From: CAYPHJ01 sp964410485
GTDB lineage: Bacteria; Desulfobacterota; Binatia; UBA9968
DNA length: 31,493 nucleotides
NCBI GenBank assembly: GCA_964410485.1
Contig: CAYPHJ010000050.1
Span: 1 to 31,493 of the forward strand
Direction of reading: 5' to 3'
Shown: piece after piece, positions 7,891 to 16,176 of the stretch
How the letters are laid out: each line of letters starts with the position of its first letter
How positions within the stretch are numbered: position 1 is the first letter of the stretch
The notes under the pieces: model-generated
What the model was told of the DNA's origin: nothing
The model's input: the letters and a program-made list of their open reading frames with translations, nothing else
The model's database searches: none
Program-made: the position numbers and the translations under genes

Positions 7891-9105
7891 TTATCGAATC
7901 GCCTGCGCCCTGCGCGCGCTGGCGATGAGTGAGGTCCGTAGCAGAAATTCCTTGTGTTTGGCGGGATCTCCGGCCGTTGCGCGCAGCTCGTCGAAGCGCA
8001 TCTGGCGCACCTTGGCATCGCGCTCTTCCAGCCGTTTCTTGTTCGCGATCGTCTGCTCTTGAACAAATTCAATGTTCAGCGTGCGCCTTCTTCGAGTATA
8101 ACGGGCCAGCAAATCTTCATTGGCTTGCCTGCTGATCACCAGATGGAGTGTTTCCGCCAGCTCCATCGCGTCGTGAATGCCACCGTTCAGCCCGAGGCCG
8201 CCCACCGAGTTGTTCACATGCGCCGCATCGCCTGCTAAGAATACACGCCCTTTGCCAAACGTGGCCGCCACACGCTGGTGCACCTTATAAAGATTTCGAT
8301 GAACGACCCTATAGGTCCGTCCCAAAGGATAAACTCCTTCTAGTCGAAGAAAAGTGGATTCATCGCTCAGGGCCTCTTCGTCGCTCTCTTCAACTCGAGT
8401 CGGAAACACCGCCCGCCACCGCCCCTTGCCGTCGTCACCGGCAACCTTGAAAAGATTGGTCCATTCATCCGGATCTGCGAGATAATTGCGATAACAACAA
8501 CCGCTCAAGAGTTGCTGAAAATCGTCGAGTGTCGTGAGAACGAGAAAACGCTCGGGCCAGGTGAACCCTTCGAACTCTACATCCATGGCTTTACGAATCG
8601 TGCTACGTCCCCCATCGGCGCCAATGACGTAGTCGCCACGAAAGCTTTCTCTGCCATCCGGCCCTTCGGCAATAACGGTTGCGCTATTGCCATCCTGGGC
8701 TAGAGATAAAGCCGCTGTAGCAAAACGCACCTCCACATCGGGAAAACTCTTTAACCGCTCGATTCCCATTCTAGCCAGCTTATGCTGCTCGGTCTGGACA
8801 ACAAATGGATACGGCGTCTCATCGCGCAATAGATCGTGGTCGAACTGAACGATTTTGCTTCGGGTCGGTTTGTCCCAGAATTGAAAGAAACGCGCTACCA
8901 GACCTTCGCGGATGAACCGATCGATGAGGCCGATTCTGGCAAGCATTTCGAGCGTCGAGGGATGCGTTGTCGCCGCCCGTGGGCTGTCGTCGATACTGTC
9001 CTCTGCCTCGAGCAGGGTTATCGCGTAGCCGTGCTGCGCACAGGCCAGGGCGGTAACCACCCCGACCGGGCCCGCTCCGGCGATGATGATACGTGCCTTC
9101 TTCAT
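7891..9105 (-). CDS. FAD-dependent aromatic monooxygenase (PheA/TfdB/MhpA-like)
   Basis: A 404-residue group A flavoprotein hydroxylase. It shows the FAD-binding 'GAGPVG' at residues 10-15, a 'GADGGRST' motif (FAD/NADPH-linked DG motif) and 'VFLAGDAAHVNNSVGGLGLN' (GD motif, ribityl binding), in the order of the family. Such enzymes hydroxylate phenolic or other aromatic rings with NAD(P)H and O2. The substrate is unknown. Only a weak ribosome-binding site is visible before the ATG. The adjacent MFS transporter on the same strand may import the substrate. It might also serve the aromatic chemistry elsewhere in the window, but nothing in the sequence shows this. Confidence 0.85.
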   Translation of the reverse strand: MKKARIIIAGAGPVGVVTALACAQHGYAITLLEAEDSIDDSPRAATTHPSTLEMLARIGLIDRFIREGLVARFFQFWDKPTRSKIVQFDHDLLRDETPYPFVVQTEQHKLARMGIERLKSFPDVEVRFATAALSLAQDGNSATVIAEGPDGRESFRGDYVIGADGGRSTIRKAMDVEFEGFTWPERFLVLTTLDDFQQLLSGCCYRNYLADPDEWTNLFKVAGDDGKGRWRAVFPTRVEESDEEALSDESTFLRLEGVYPLGRTYRVVHRNLYKVHQRVAATFGKGRVFLAGDAAHVNNSVGGLGLNGGIHDAMELAETLHLVISRQANEDLLARYTRRRRTLNIEFVQEQTIANKKRLEERDAKVRQMRFDELRATAGDPAKHKEFLLRTSLIASARRAQAIR

Positions 9106-9295
9106 TCTTGCCGGTTAGGTCTCTTTGCGCTCCTTGCGTTTTCTTGCAATCAAAACCTCTCTTTTCTTGGCGCCTTTGAAGCCCCTGCGACATCGCTCAG
9201 GGCATGCTTTGCGGGAAAGAATTCCGATTTTCGTTAGCGAGAATCTTGAATTCCTTAGCGCGCTTGGTGTCTTCCCGGAGTAAGCTCAAACGGCT
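9106..9295. other. Intergenic spacer with degenerate repeat fragments
   Basis: Contains 'TTCTTGGCGCCTTTG' near 9163-9177, the same end sequence as the large inverted repeats at 25.4 and 28.0 kb, and a 'CTCTTTGCGCTCCTTGCG' fragment at 9120-9137 of the common CGCAGAG-type repeat. It looks like a decayed copy. No gene seen. Confidence 0.4.
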
Positions 9296-10612
9296 TCACG
9301 TCGCCGGACTCAGTGCTCCCGTTTCAGGGGCGCTCATCCTCGGTTGCTGCGGAATCATTAATGCCATTGCCACGGCAACCAGACCTAAAACACCGGCCCC
9401 CATAAAAGCAAGCTGGTAATCGCCAAAATGCACCCTCATAGCGCCGCCGACCGTGGCGGCCAGCGCCGCTCCCAATTGATGCGACAAAAAAATCCAGCCA
9501 TAGACTCTGCCGACAGCGTGTTTGCCAAATGCCTGTCCGGTCAGAGCAACCGTTGGTGGCACGCTGGCAAACCAGTCAAGACCATAGATCACCGCAAAGA
9601 TAAAGAGACCAGAGAAATCCGTCACATAGGGAAGCACGAAGAGAGAAACACTACGCAGACCGTAAACAACGGCCAGAATTCGGCGCGGGTCGACACGGTC
9701 CGTCATATAGCCGGAGATCGTTGTGCCGACAAAATTCATTCCACCCATAACCCCGACAGTTGTCGCGGCGACAACCCCCGGAATACCGTAATCTATGGAA
9801 TGGGGAATCAGGTGCGTCCCAATCAAGCCATTAGAGGTTGCACCGCAAATAAAAAAGCTCCCGGCGAGAAGCCAAAACGGACGGGTGGCAAAAGCCTGCC
9901 ATGCGGAAACGGCAAGTGTGGCGGTTGCCTCAGCGTGCGCCCTGTCCCGTCGGAGGTCTTCCTGAGAGCCGTACGGCTCGAGTCCCACCTCAGACGGCTC
10001 GTCGCGCATCCAAAAAAAAACCATAAACAAAATGAGCAGGGTCACGACCGCCATAGTTAAAGAACCGACACGCCAGCCGCTCACCACAATCATCGCCATA
10101 AAAAAGGGGATAAAAATAAGTTGGCCTGTGGAGCTTGCGCTGTTGAGGATACCCAGGACAAGGCCTCGTCGAGCCACAAACCAGCGATGGGCCACAGCCG
10201 CAGCAAGAACAGAGGCAACCCCACCGGCGCCAAGGCCCACAACAATGCCCCAGAAGAGAATGAGGTGCCAAAGCTCGGCAACAAAAATAGCCGCGCTCAC
10301 TCCTGCGGCAAGCAGCACGAGACTGCCGAGCATCACGCGGCGCGGTCCGAGGTGGTCGAGCAGCCAACCGCTCAGGGGCGCCGCCAAACCATAGAGCAGG
10401 AGGTTGATACTGATCGCGGAGGAGATCGCAGCGCGGCTCCAGCCGAATTCCGCCTCCAGCGGATGAATGAGCACCGCCGGCGCCGAGCGAATTCCTGCGC
10501 CGATCAGAATGGCGAGAAAACAGAGTCCCATGGCGACCCACCCATAATGGAACGCAATCCACGAAAGCGGGTGCTCATGGGCAAGGCGGTTGGGCGGCTG
10601 TTCTAGCGGCAT
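9296..10612 (-). CDS. MFS transporter (monocarboxylate/oxalate-formate antiporter-like)
   Basis: A 438-residue, very hydrophobic protein with about 12 membrane segments and the MFS signature after TM2 ('GWLLDHLGPRRVMLG'), with the related motif 'GYMTDRVDPRRILA' in the second half. The N-terminal 'HYGWVAMGLCF' and 'EFGWSRAAIS' are typical of the carboxylate-transporting MFS groups. Inner membrane; substrate not determinable, but an organic acid is plausible given the flavin aromatic monooxygenase next to it (190-base gap, same strand). No clear ribosome-binding site was seen. Confidence 0.85.
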   Translation of the reverse strand: MPLEQPPNRLAHEHPLSWIAFHYGWVAMGLCFLAILIGAGIRSAPAVLIHPLEAEFGWSRAAISSAISINLLLYGLAAPLSGWLLDHLGPRRVMLGSLVLLAAGVSAAIFVAELWHLILFWGIVVGLGAGGVASVLAAAVAHRWFVARRGLVLGILNSASSTGQLIFIPFFMAMIVVSGWRVGSLTMAVVTLLILFMVFFWMRDEPSEVGLEPYGSQEDLRRDRAHAEATATLAVSAWQAFATRPFWLLAGSFFICGATSNGLIGTHLIPHSIDYGIPGVVAATTVGVMGGMNFVGTTISGYMTDRVDPRRILAVVYGLRSVSLFVLPYVTDFSGLFIFAVIYGLDWFASVPPTVALTGQAFGKHAVGRVYGWIFLSHQLGAALAATVGGAMRVHFGDYQLAFMGAGVLGLVAVAMALMIPQQPRMSAPETGALSPAT

Positions 10613-10629
10613 GCTGTTTCAACGCGGAA

Positions 10630-10767
10630 GCAGGTCAAGGCTCAGGTTCAGATTCAGCCGCGCCTTAACATGGAAACGGGCTAAGGCTGAGGCTCAAGTT
10701 AGGTTTAGCTTGACGTTGGTTAAGCTCGATGGGGTGGGGGTGAACCTCGGCCTAAACCTCAACCTGT
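10630..10767. repeat. AACCTGA/TCAGGTT-rich imperfect inverted repeat
   Basis: The left arm CAGGTTCAGATTCAGCCG pairs imperfectly with the right arm CGGCCTAAACCTCAACCTG. Between them lie smaller inverted units such as GCTTGACGTTGGTTAAGC. It fills the whole gap between glgC and the MFS gene and stops just before the glgC stop codon. Probably a dispersed palindromic repeat; no T-run suggests it is not a classic terminator. Confidence 0.6.
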
Positions 10768-10768
10768 C

Positions 10769-12061
10769 TCAGATGACCGTCCCGTCAGGAATCGTGGCGT
10801 TTTTGATGATGACGACGAGACCGTTTCGGATGACGAAGCCCAGATCTTCCCGGCTCCCTTCCTCCACGTGATCTTTGTTGCTAATTTGCACGTTGCGTCC
10901 GATACGGGCGTTCTTATCAACAATAGCCCGTTGGATGATGGTGTTGGCGCCAATTCCTAATGGCACCCTGCCCGTCTCTAACGCTTTCACCCGTTCCGCT
11001 GGCGATTCGTAGTAGTCTGCGCCCATCAACAAGGCATTGTCAATCGTGCAACCGGTTTCGATCCGCGAGCGAATGCCTATGACCGACCGTTTGATAGTGC
11101 ACTCCTTAAGAATACATCCTTCGCCCACCATTGACTCGATGACGCTGGAGTCGAGCAACTTGGTAGGCGGTAAGTAGCGCGAATGGGTGTAGACGGGCGC
11201 TTTCTCATCGTAAAAACTAAACGGCGGATCAGGTTGTTGGGTGAGCGCAAGGTTAGCTTTGTAAAATGCCTCGATGGTTCCAATATCCTCCCAGTAGTCC
11301 TTGAAAAGAAACGCCTGCACGTGATGATCTTGCATTGCGGAGGGAAGAATATCTTTGCCAAAATCAGCTTTGTCACTGGCTCTCCTCAACAATTCGCGCA
11401 AAACTTCTCTTTCAAAGACGTAGATACCCATCGAGCCGATATAAGGAAGCTCTTTGGCCTTCTCCGTAGACAGGCCGAGAACCGTCGTATCCACCCGGAC
11501 CGCTTTGAGCGCCTCACCCTGCGGCTTTTCACAAAAAAATGTGACGCGACCATTTTTATCAATTTTGACCAGACCCAGGTCAGATGCTCGATGCTCGTCA
11601 ACGGCAACGACTCCGATCGTAATGTCCGCCTTCTTGCGTCGATGGCGAACGACGAAATCCGCGTAGTTCATCCGATACAAATGATCGCCCGATAAAATCA
11701 GGTATTGATCGACGTCTTCCCACTCTTCGAACAACCAGAGATATTTGCGTACGGCGTCGGCCGTTCCTTCAAACCAACTAGGGGTTTCTGAAGTCTGCTG
11801 GGCCGCCAGCACCTCGACAAATCCCTGCTTGAAGCCGACCATACCGTAGGAGCGGGTAATGTGCCGGTTGAGAGAGGCAGAGTTAAATTGCGTCAAAACG
11901 TAAATCCGTTGGACCTCGGAATTGATGCAGTTGCTGATGGGGATGTCGATCAAACGATACTTGGCGCCGAGAGGAACCGCTGGCTTGGCTCGTAGTTTCG
12001 TCAACGGATAAAGCCGTGTTCCAGCGCCTCCACCCAAAATAATGGCCAGTACTCTTTTCAC
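10769..12061 (-). CDS. glgC: Glucose-1-phosphate adenylyltransferase (ADP-glucose pyrophosphorylase)
   Basis: Makes ADP-glucose from glucose-1-phosphate and ATP for glycogen synthesis, in the cytoplasm as a homotetramer. From the chosen start it has 430 residues, the usual length. It carries the nucleotidyl-transferase signature 'LGGGAGTRLYPLT' near residues 9-21, 'RAKPAVPLGAKYRLIDIPI' right after, and a C-terminal left-handed beta-helix region ('IGRNVQISN'). The GTG start is preceded by GAGG with a 5-base spacer; an upstream ATG at 12115 would lie ahead of a candidate promoter and add 18 residues the family lacks. No other glycogen gene is in the window, so it stands alone beside the polyene cluster, transcribed divergently from it. 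Confidence 0.93.
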   Translation of the reverse strand: MKRVLAIILGGGAGTRLYPLTKLRAKPAVPLGAKYRLIDIPISNCINSEVQRIYVLTQFNSASLNRHITRSYGMVGFKQGFVEVLAAQQTSETPSWFEGTADAVRKYLWLFEEWEDVDQYLILSGDHLYRMNYADFVVRHRRKKADITIGVVAVDEHRASDLGLVKIDKNGRVTFFCEKPQGEALKAVRVDTTVLGLSTEKAKELPYIGSMGIYVFEREVLRELLRRASDKADFGKDILPSAMQDHHVQAFLFKDYWEDIGTIEAFYKANLALTQQPDPPFSFYDEKAPVYTHSRYLPPTKLLDSSVIESMVGEGCILKECTIKRSVIGIRSRIETGCTIDNALLMGADYYESPAERVKALETGRVPLGIGANTIIQRAIVDKNARIGRNVQISNKDHVEEGSREDLGFVIRNGLVVIIKNATIPDGTVI

Positions 12062-12066
12062 CGCAA

Positions 12067-12070
12067 CCTC
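12067..12070 (-). promoter_or_regulatory. Ribosome-binding site fixing the glgC GTG start
   Basis: GAGG on the minus strand, 5 bases before GTG at 12061. It supports the GTG over the ATG 54 bases upstream. Confidence 0.6.
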
Positions 12071-12104
12071 ACGATTTTGGTGTCTATCGGCTGCTGTCAA
12101 ACGG

Positions 12105-12134
12105 AGACTATTCAACGAAAGACGGTCGTGTCAA
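12105..12134 (-). promoter_or_regulatory. Candidate sigma70-type promoter for glgC
   Basis: A perfect TTGACA (minus strand, 12134-12129), an 18-base spacer and a weak TAGTCT (12110-12105). The expected transcript start near 12098 leaves a leader of about 35 bases to the GTG. The -10 matches poorly, so this is tentative. Confidence 0.4.
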
Positions 12135-12304
12135 CCCTGTTTTTATTTGCAATGCGTTCCATTCAAGCGCGCTACGGCTCCTAAGGGCCGTCTCCCAAAA
12201 AATCGACTCCACATTCTGGCCGCGCAATGAAGAAGCCTTCGAACGGATTGAATTCCATTGAACCGCCGGTCGAGAAAAGGAAAGTTCCCGTTAAATTAAA
12301 TTCC

Positions 12305-12333
12305 TTGTTTTTCCTTTGCGCGACACGTATAAT
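12305..12333 (+). promoter_or_regulatory. Candidate promoter for the polyene cluster (first part)
   Basis: TTGTTT (12305-12310), exactly 17 bases, then a perfect TATAAT (12328-12333). The -35 matches only its first half. Transcription would start near 12340, leaving a leader of over 300 bases before the ACP start. An activator might compensate for the weak -35. Confidence 0.5.
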
Positions 12334-12377
12334 TGCGCCATTTCATTAACGTTGAAAGCACTAAATCATGTGCGCAA
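12333..12377 (+). promoter_or_regulatory. Inverted repeat at the transcription start (operator or leader stem)
   Basis: The outer arms TTGCGC (12333-12338) and GCGCAA (12372-12377) enclose ATTT/AAAT and TTTCA/TGAAA inner arms. Because it overlaps the -10 box and likely start site, it could be an operator palindrome or the first stem of a structured leader. No known riboswitch consensus was recognised. Confidence 0.3.
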
Positions 12378-12656
12378 TCTCTTCCGCTGTTGGTTTTCAC
12401 CTCGCTCTCCGGCAGGGCCGAGCATACAAATAGATGTTAAAGCCAATTTCCGGAGGAGAACTGCTTTTACGTTCCCGCAAGGGAAGTGAACGGCCATAGT
12501 TGGTGTTAATTTCTGCTGTTTTGATTATCGACTGTATCAGTTCCTAATGCGCGGTGTTGTCGCCCTAGCGCCCCTTTCTGCCTGGACTACCTGGCTATTA
12601 AACCAACCCAGCTTACTCGCTGAATATGGGGTTTCCAGATCAGTGGACGGCCCGTC

Positions 12657-12664
12657 GGGAGGAG
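12657..12664 (+). promoter_or_regulatory. Ribosome-binding site supporting a TTG start of the ACP gene
   Basis: GGGAGGAG three to six bases before TTG at 12668. The ATG at 12626 has no such site. Confidence 0.55.
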
Positions 12665-12667
12665 ACA

Positions 12668-12934
12668 TTGGCCTGTTTGTCCGAATTTGAACTTGAGGTC
12701 GCTCGCCTTATCGTCGAGACTCTGAACCTTCCCGTCAAAGCACCGGAAATCAATCCGCTCGAGCCGCTTTTCAGGGAGGGCCTCGGGTTGGATTCCATAG
12801 ATGCACTGGAGCTCTCACTAACCATTCATCAAACCTACGGTTGCCGGTTAAGATCGGGAGACCCGGAGAACATAGAGATCTTTGCATCGCTGCGTTCGCT
12901 TGCCGACTTCATTCAAAGCAACCGGTCCAGTTAG
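12668..12934 (+). CDS. Acyl carrier protein of the aryl-polyene-like cluster
   Basis: A small acidic helical protein (88 residues from the TTG start, 102 from an alternative ATG at 12626). It has the phosphopantetheine attachment motif 'GLGLDSIDALELSL'; the modified serine is residue 43 from TTG. Holding growing acyl chains as a thioester is its expected role. The preferred TTG start has a strong GGGAGGAG, and the resulting length matches cluster ACPs of the ApeE/ApeF kind. It lies first in the operon, 17 bases before the ligase. APE clusters usually carry two ACPs; only this one is visible. No phosphopantetheinyl transferase is nearby, so priming must come from elsewhere. Confidence 0.87.
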   Translation: MACLSEFELEVARLIVETLNLPVKAPEINPLEPLFREGLGLDSIDALELSLTIHQTYGCRLRSGDPENIEIFASLRSLADFIQSNRSS

Positions 12935-12940
12935 CTCACG

Positions 12941-12945
12941 AGGAG
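12941..12945 (+). promoter_or_regulatory. Ribosome-binding site fixing the ligase GTG start
   Basis: AGGAG six bases before GTG at 12952, just after the ACP stop. It argues against an upstream start at 12841 inside the ACP gene. Confidence 0.65.
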
Positions 12946-12951
12946 AACTGT

Positions 12952-14328
12952 GTGGGAAGTTCAGTAACCGCGAACGCAAACGAGATCCAACAATCCCTTC
13001 CGCTGGTCAGTGCATATGATCACCGTAGCGTCATGGCATGGGGCCCAGAAGGCCGCATCAGCTGGGGAGCCTACCTGAGAGACGCCGCGGGAGCAGCAAA
13101 ACGACTTCCTGACAGTCCCTATGTGATCAACCTTTGCTCCAATCCCTATTGGTTTCTCGTAGGATTTGCGGCCGCCTTGCTACGGGAGCAGATTACGCTG
13201 CTCCCCGCACGCCGCGATCAAGAGTCTCTCGACGAGTTGGCGCGGAGATTTGGCAAGACGTACTGCATTGTCGATGGCAACGTGGAAGCCTCTCCTCGCC
13301 GCTACGACATCAGGCGCATCTCAGTCCCGGCTCCATTTCGCCCAATACCCTGTTTAGATATCCCGCAAGATAGAGTCGTCGCCGTCGCGTTTACATCGGG
13401 AACGACGGACAAGCCCAAAGCCAATCTCAAGACCTGGGGGTCGCTGGTCGCCGTGGCCCATACGTTGGCGCAGCGCTTGGAAATAAGTGAACACGCAAAG
13501 ATTACGATCGCCGCCACTGTGCCTCCCTCTCACATGTATGGTCTAGAGGCGGCTGTGATGCTCCCGTTACAGCACGGCATGTCCATTCTCTTCTCACGCC
13601 CGCTTTTCCCGGAGGACATTCGCATAGCGCTTGAAAAGATTACGTCCCCCAAGGCCTTGATCACGACACCGCTGCATCTCAAAGCCTGCCTCGCCGAAGG
13701 TGCTCGTTTGCCGCAATTGCGATTCATCCTATCAGCCACCTCGCCGCTTCCACACTCATTGGCCCTCGAAGCCGAAGCGGCGTTCAATACAAAAGTGTTT
13801 GAGCTGTACGGTTTCACCGAGGCGGGCAGCGTCGCTACGAGGCGACCCGTCGTTGAAAATGAATGGCGTTTGCTCGACGGCTTAACGCTGGTTTCCGCGG
13901 TGAACGGACGGTGCGTCCACGTTCCTTACCTGAATCAAGCTGTTCCGATTCCAGATGTGATTGAGCCATTGAACGGCGGTCTATTCCTGCTCCAGGGACG
14001 GAACGAGGACTTGGTCAAAATCGGCGGGCGCCGCGCCTCATTGGATGAGCTCAACCGCAAGTTGAACGAAGTTCCTGGCGTCAAAGACGCCGTGTTTGTT
14101 TTGCCCCCCGAAGAGGGGGGCAGGGTTGCTCGGCTGGTTGCGTTTGTTGTCGCTCCGGGCAAGAGCGCCGCTGATCTGCTGATTTGTCTGCGCCAGAAGA
14201 TCGAACATGCGTTTCTCCCTCGAGAATTAATTTTTGTCTCATCTTTGCCTCGGAACGAACTGGGCAAGATTACAAAAGAAGCGCTCAGCAGACTGCTCGC
14301 GGCTCATGGCAAAACTGGTTATTCGTGA
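12952..14328 (+). CDS. AMP-dependent acyl/aryl ligase (ApeH-like)
   Basis: An adenylate-forming enzyme of about 458 residues, shorter than usual acyl-CoA synthetases, as is typical for ligases of aryl-polyene clusters. Visible motifs in order: the ATP-binding 'FTSGTTDKPKANLKTW', 'YGFTEAGSVATRRP', 'GRNEDLVKIGGRRASLDELN', and near the C-terminus 'RNELGKITKEAL' with the catalytic lysine. Expected role: activate the aromatic starter acid with ATP and load it onto the adjacent ACP. The substrate (4-hydroxybenzoate, coumarate or similar) is an inference from the family. The GTG start with AGGAG avoids overlap with the ACP gene. The next gene begins 6 bases after the stop, so translation is probably coupled. 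Confidence 0.87.
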   Translation: MGSSVTANANEIQQSLPLVSAYDHRSVMAWGPEGRISWGAYLRDAAGAAKRLPDSPYVINLCSNPYWFLVGFAAALLREQITLLPARRDQESLDELARRFGKTYCIVDGNVEASPRRYDIRRISVPAPFRPIPCLDIPQDRVVAVAFTSGTTDKPKANLKTWGSLVAVAHTLAQRLEISEHAKITIAATVPPSHMYGLEAAVMLPLQHGMSILFSRPLFPEDIRIALEKITSPKALITTPLHLKACLAEGARLPQLRFILSATSPLPHSLALEAEAAFNTKVFELYGFTEAGSVATRRPVVENEWRLLDGLTLVSAVNGRCVHVPYLNQAVPIPDVIEPLNGGLFLLQGRNEDLVKIGGRRASLDELNRKLNEVPGVKDAVFVLPPEEGGRVARLVAFVVAPGKSAADLLICLRQKIEHAFLPRELIFVSSLPRNELGKITKEALSRLLAAHGKTGYS

Positions 14329-14334
14329 GGTCGC

Positions 14335-14643
14335 ATGGCGGTCTTCGAGGTCAATCTTGCAATCGATGAAGCCCACCCGGCGCTGGCCGGTCATTTTCCT
14401 GGTCATCCCATCGTGCCGGCTGTTGTGATTCTCAATGAAGTTTTTTCAGCCGCCGCCATTTTCGAGGGTGCTCCTCTTGATATTCGCTCGGTGACCTCAG
14501 CCAAGTTTCTGACACCTTTGCAACCCGGTCAAACTTTCACAATCCTCCTAAAGCGAATTGACAACGGCAGACTGAGCTTCGTATGCAAGGCGCCAACAAC
14601 GATCATCGCTGCCGGGGAAATAAGCTATTGTCTTCACAGTTGA
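14335..14643 (+). CDS. Hot-dog-fold 3-hydroxyacyl-ACP dehydratase (ApeI-like)
   Basis: A 102-residue single hot-dog domain. It has the FabA/FabZ hallmark 'GHFPGHPIVPAVVIL' near residues 20-34, where the histidine before FPG is the expected catalytic base. It would remove water from 3-hydroxyacyl-ACP to form each trans double bond of the polyene. GAGG just before the ATG overlaps the ligase stop. The last bases overlap the start region of the acyltransferase, supporting a tight operon. A second, unrelated-looking dehydratase lies at 22.2 kb, as in aryl-polyene clusters that carry an ApeI/ApeP pair. Confidence 0.85.
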   Translation: MAVFEVNLAIDEAHPALAGHFPGHPIVPAVVILNEVFSAAAIFEGAPLDIRSVTSAKFLTPLQPGQTFTILLKRIDNGRLSFVCKAPTTIIAAGEISYCLHS

Positions 14644-15575
14644 GAACTCTTAAGTCATTCGATCCGCCAAAGCCAATATGGCTTAAAGAAACGGAGCGGG
14701 GAGCCCATCTGGCCTACCAGATCGCCATCTGGATCGCCTTTAAATTTGGCCGTCCTATCGCTCGATTTCTGCTTTATCCAATTGGAGCCTACTTCATTGC
14801 CACGTGTAAGACCAGACGGGTAGCCAGTCGCTGCTACCTGTCGCGGGTGTTAGGCAAGGCAGCCACCATTGTGGATATCTTTCGTCATTACCACTGCTTT
14901 GCTGCAACGATTCTAGACCGGATTTACCTGCATGCCGGACAATTTGAACAATTCACCATCCAAATGCATGGCCGCGAGCACGTACAAAAGCGCGTGCTTC
15001 GACGCCAGGGTTGCCTACTGTTGGGTTCTCACCTGGGTAGTTTCGAGGTGGTTCGGGCTTGCGCCCACAAATTCGTTAACGGAAAGCAGACGCTGTCGGC
15101 CAAGATGATTATGCACGAGGAGAACACGGCGATCGCGAGTAGAGTTTTCGCCAATTTGGATCCCCGAGTTACAGATTCGATTATACTGATCGGGTCTCCG
15201 GATGCGATGATCCAGGCAAAGGAATGCCTCGACAAAGGAGAATTCGTCGGAATCCTCGCCGACCGCATCGCCAATGAGGAGAAGACCGTCATGTGCCGTT
15301 TCTTTGACAAAGACGTCGCCTTTCCTGCCGGGCCGATACTTTTGGCCAGCATACTCAAGATGCCGGTAATCCTCTTTTTTGGCGTGTACCGGAGCAACCG
15401 CCGCTACGACGTCTATTTTGAGTCGTTCGCCGACCTCATCAATGTCGAGAGGCCGACGCGAGAGGCTGATATTCAACAGTGGATGCAACTTTATGCCAAT
15501 CGACTGGAATACTATTGTCGGCTGGCACCCTATAATTGGTTCAACTTCTATGATTATTGGCGCGATAATCAGTAG
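14628..15575 (+). CDS. LpxL/HtrB-like lysophospholipid acyltransferase (ApeK-like)
   Basis: A membrane-associated acyltransferase of about 315 residues. It carries the HX4E-type motif 'SHLGSFE' and a later 'GILADR' motif resembling the GxxxDR region of LpxL-family enzymes, with a hydrophobic N-terminal segment (RFLLYPIGAYFIATC). In pigment clusters such enzymes are thought to transfer the polyene acyl chain to a glycerol- or sugar-containing lipid anchor at the inner membrane. The start is uncertain: TTG at 14628 has GGGGA 9 bases upstream, another TTG at 14640 overlaps the dehydratase stop, and an ATG at 14583 would overlap the dehydratase by 61 bases. The next gene starts inside the last 26 bases. 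Confidence 0.82.
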   Translation: MSSQLRTLKSFDPPKPIWLKETERGAHLAYQIAIWIAFKFGRPIARFLLYPIGAYFIATCKTRRVASRCYLSRVLGKAATIVDIFRHYHCFAATILDRIYLHAGQFEQFTIQMHGREHVQKRVLRRQGCLLLGSHLGSFEVVRACAHKFVNGKQTLSAKMIMHEENTAIASRVFANLDPRVTDSIILIGSPDAMIQAKECLDKGEFVGILADRIANEEKTVMCRFFDKDVAFPAGPILLASILKMPVILFFGVYRSNRRYDVYFESFADLINVERPTREADIQQWMQLYANRLEYYCRLAPYNWFNFYDYWRDNQ

Positions 15576-16173
15576 AGTCTTGTCGTCGACGCTACTCTTC
15601 GGCAGCGCCTTGTTGCCGGGTGTGATTCCGGCTGCGGGCGGCGCAGCATCAATCGAAGAATCACAGCTCACCCTGGACCAATTGGGAGTTTTACTCTCCA
15701 TGGAACCGAGTCGCCATGCGAGTTTCGAAGAGCTCCACTTCTCCAATCTCCTCAGCGAACCGCTCCGAGCTCAAGGCACTTTGACGTTTGTCGCTCCAAA
15801 CAAATTGGAAAAACGGATCACGGCCCCGTATGAGGAAATCTACATCGCCGAAGGCAACACGGTCGTCTATGAGAACAAGACTAAGCGCATCCATCGCACC
15901 GTCGCGCTCGCAGATTACCCTCTTCTCGAGGCGCTCGTACAAACCCTGAGAGCGACTTTTGGAGGTGATTTTACAGCGCTCGCAAAACTCTACCGTCTCA
16001 ACCTCAAGGGTCACCGAGATCAGTGGGAATTAACGTTAGAACCCAATCAGGATCCCCTAAGAGGCGCGATTGCCGCCGTAAGGATACAAGGCAAAGAAAA
16101 AAGAATAGCTCGGCTCGAAATTCACGAGCGAACCGGGGATTATTCACAAATGCGTATCGTTGAAGTCCGATAG
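15550..16173 (+). CDS. LolA-like periplasmic carrier (ApeL-like)
   Basis: About 207 residues. It starts with a signal peptide (n-region with Arg, hydrophobic SSTLLFGSALLPGVIPAAGG, likely cleavage near AAGGA-A). The mature part resembles LolA-like proteins: 'FSNLLSEPLRAQGTLTFVAP', 'LEKRITAPYEEIYI', 'RTVALADYPLLEAL'. Family members shuttle lipid-like molecules through the periplasm. Here it probably receives the polyene lipid from the MMPL exporter encoded 3 bases downstream. The ATG was chosen because the signal peptide begins there and it overlaps the acyltransferase end by 26 bases; the frame is open further upstream but lies within the acyltransferase gene. Confidence 0.83.
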   Translation: MIIGAIISRVLSSTLLFGSALLPGVIPAAGGAASIEESQLTLDQLGVLLSMEPSRHASFEELHFSNLLSEPLRAQGTLTFVAPNKLEKRITAPYEEIYIAEGNTVVYENKTKRIHRTVALADYPLLEALVQTLRATFGGDFTALAKLYRLNLKGHRDQWELTLEPNQDPLRGAIAAVRIQGKEKRIARLEIHERTGDYSQMRIVEVR

Positions 16174-16176
16174 TCG

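Larger units (their letters stand above)
12062..12667. other. 606-bp divergent regulatory region between glgC and the polyene cluster
   Basis: No credible gene. It holds a candidate glgC promoter, a perfect TATAAT promoter reading toward the ACP gene, and a leader of over 300 bases with inverted repeats. A Shine-Dalgarno-like GGAGGAG at 12452-12458 has no plausible start codon or open frame after it. A small hairpin TTCCC-GCAA-GGGAA (12471-12484) with a GNRA-type loop follows. Length and structure suggest a regulated cluster start, perhaps with RNA-level control. Confidence 0.5.

Noticed and set aside
12333..12500. Possible cyclic-di-GMP or other known riboswitch before the ACP gene
   Set aside because: No recognisable core motif of a known class; left as an unnamed structured leader.
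12841..12951. Ligase start inside the ACP gene
   Set aside because: It would overlap the ACP by 94 bases; the GTG at 12952 has AGGAG and fits the operon.
15379..15549. LolA-like gene starting 171 bases earlier
   Set aside because: It lies inside the acyltransferase gene and would bury the signal peptide.
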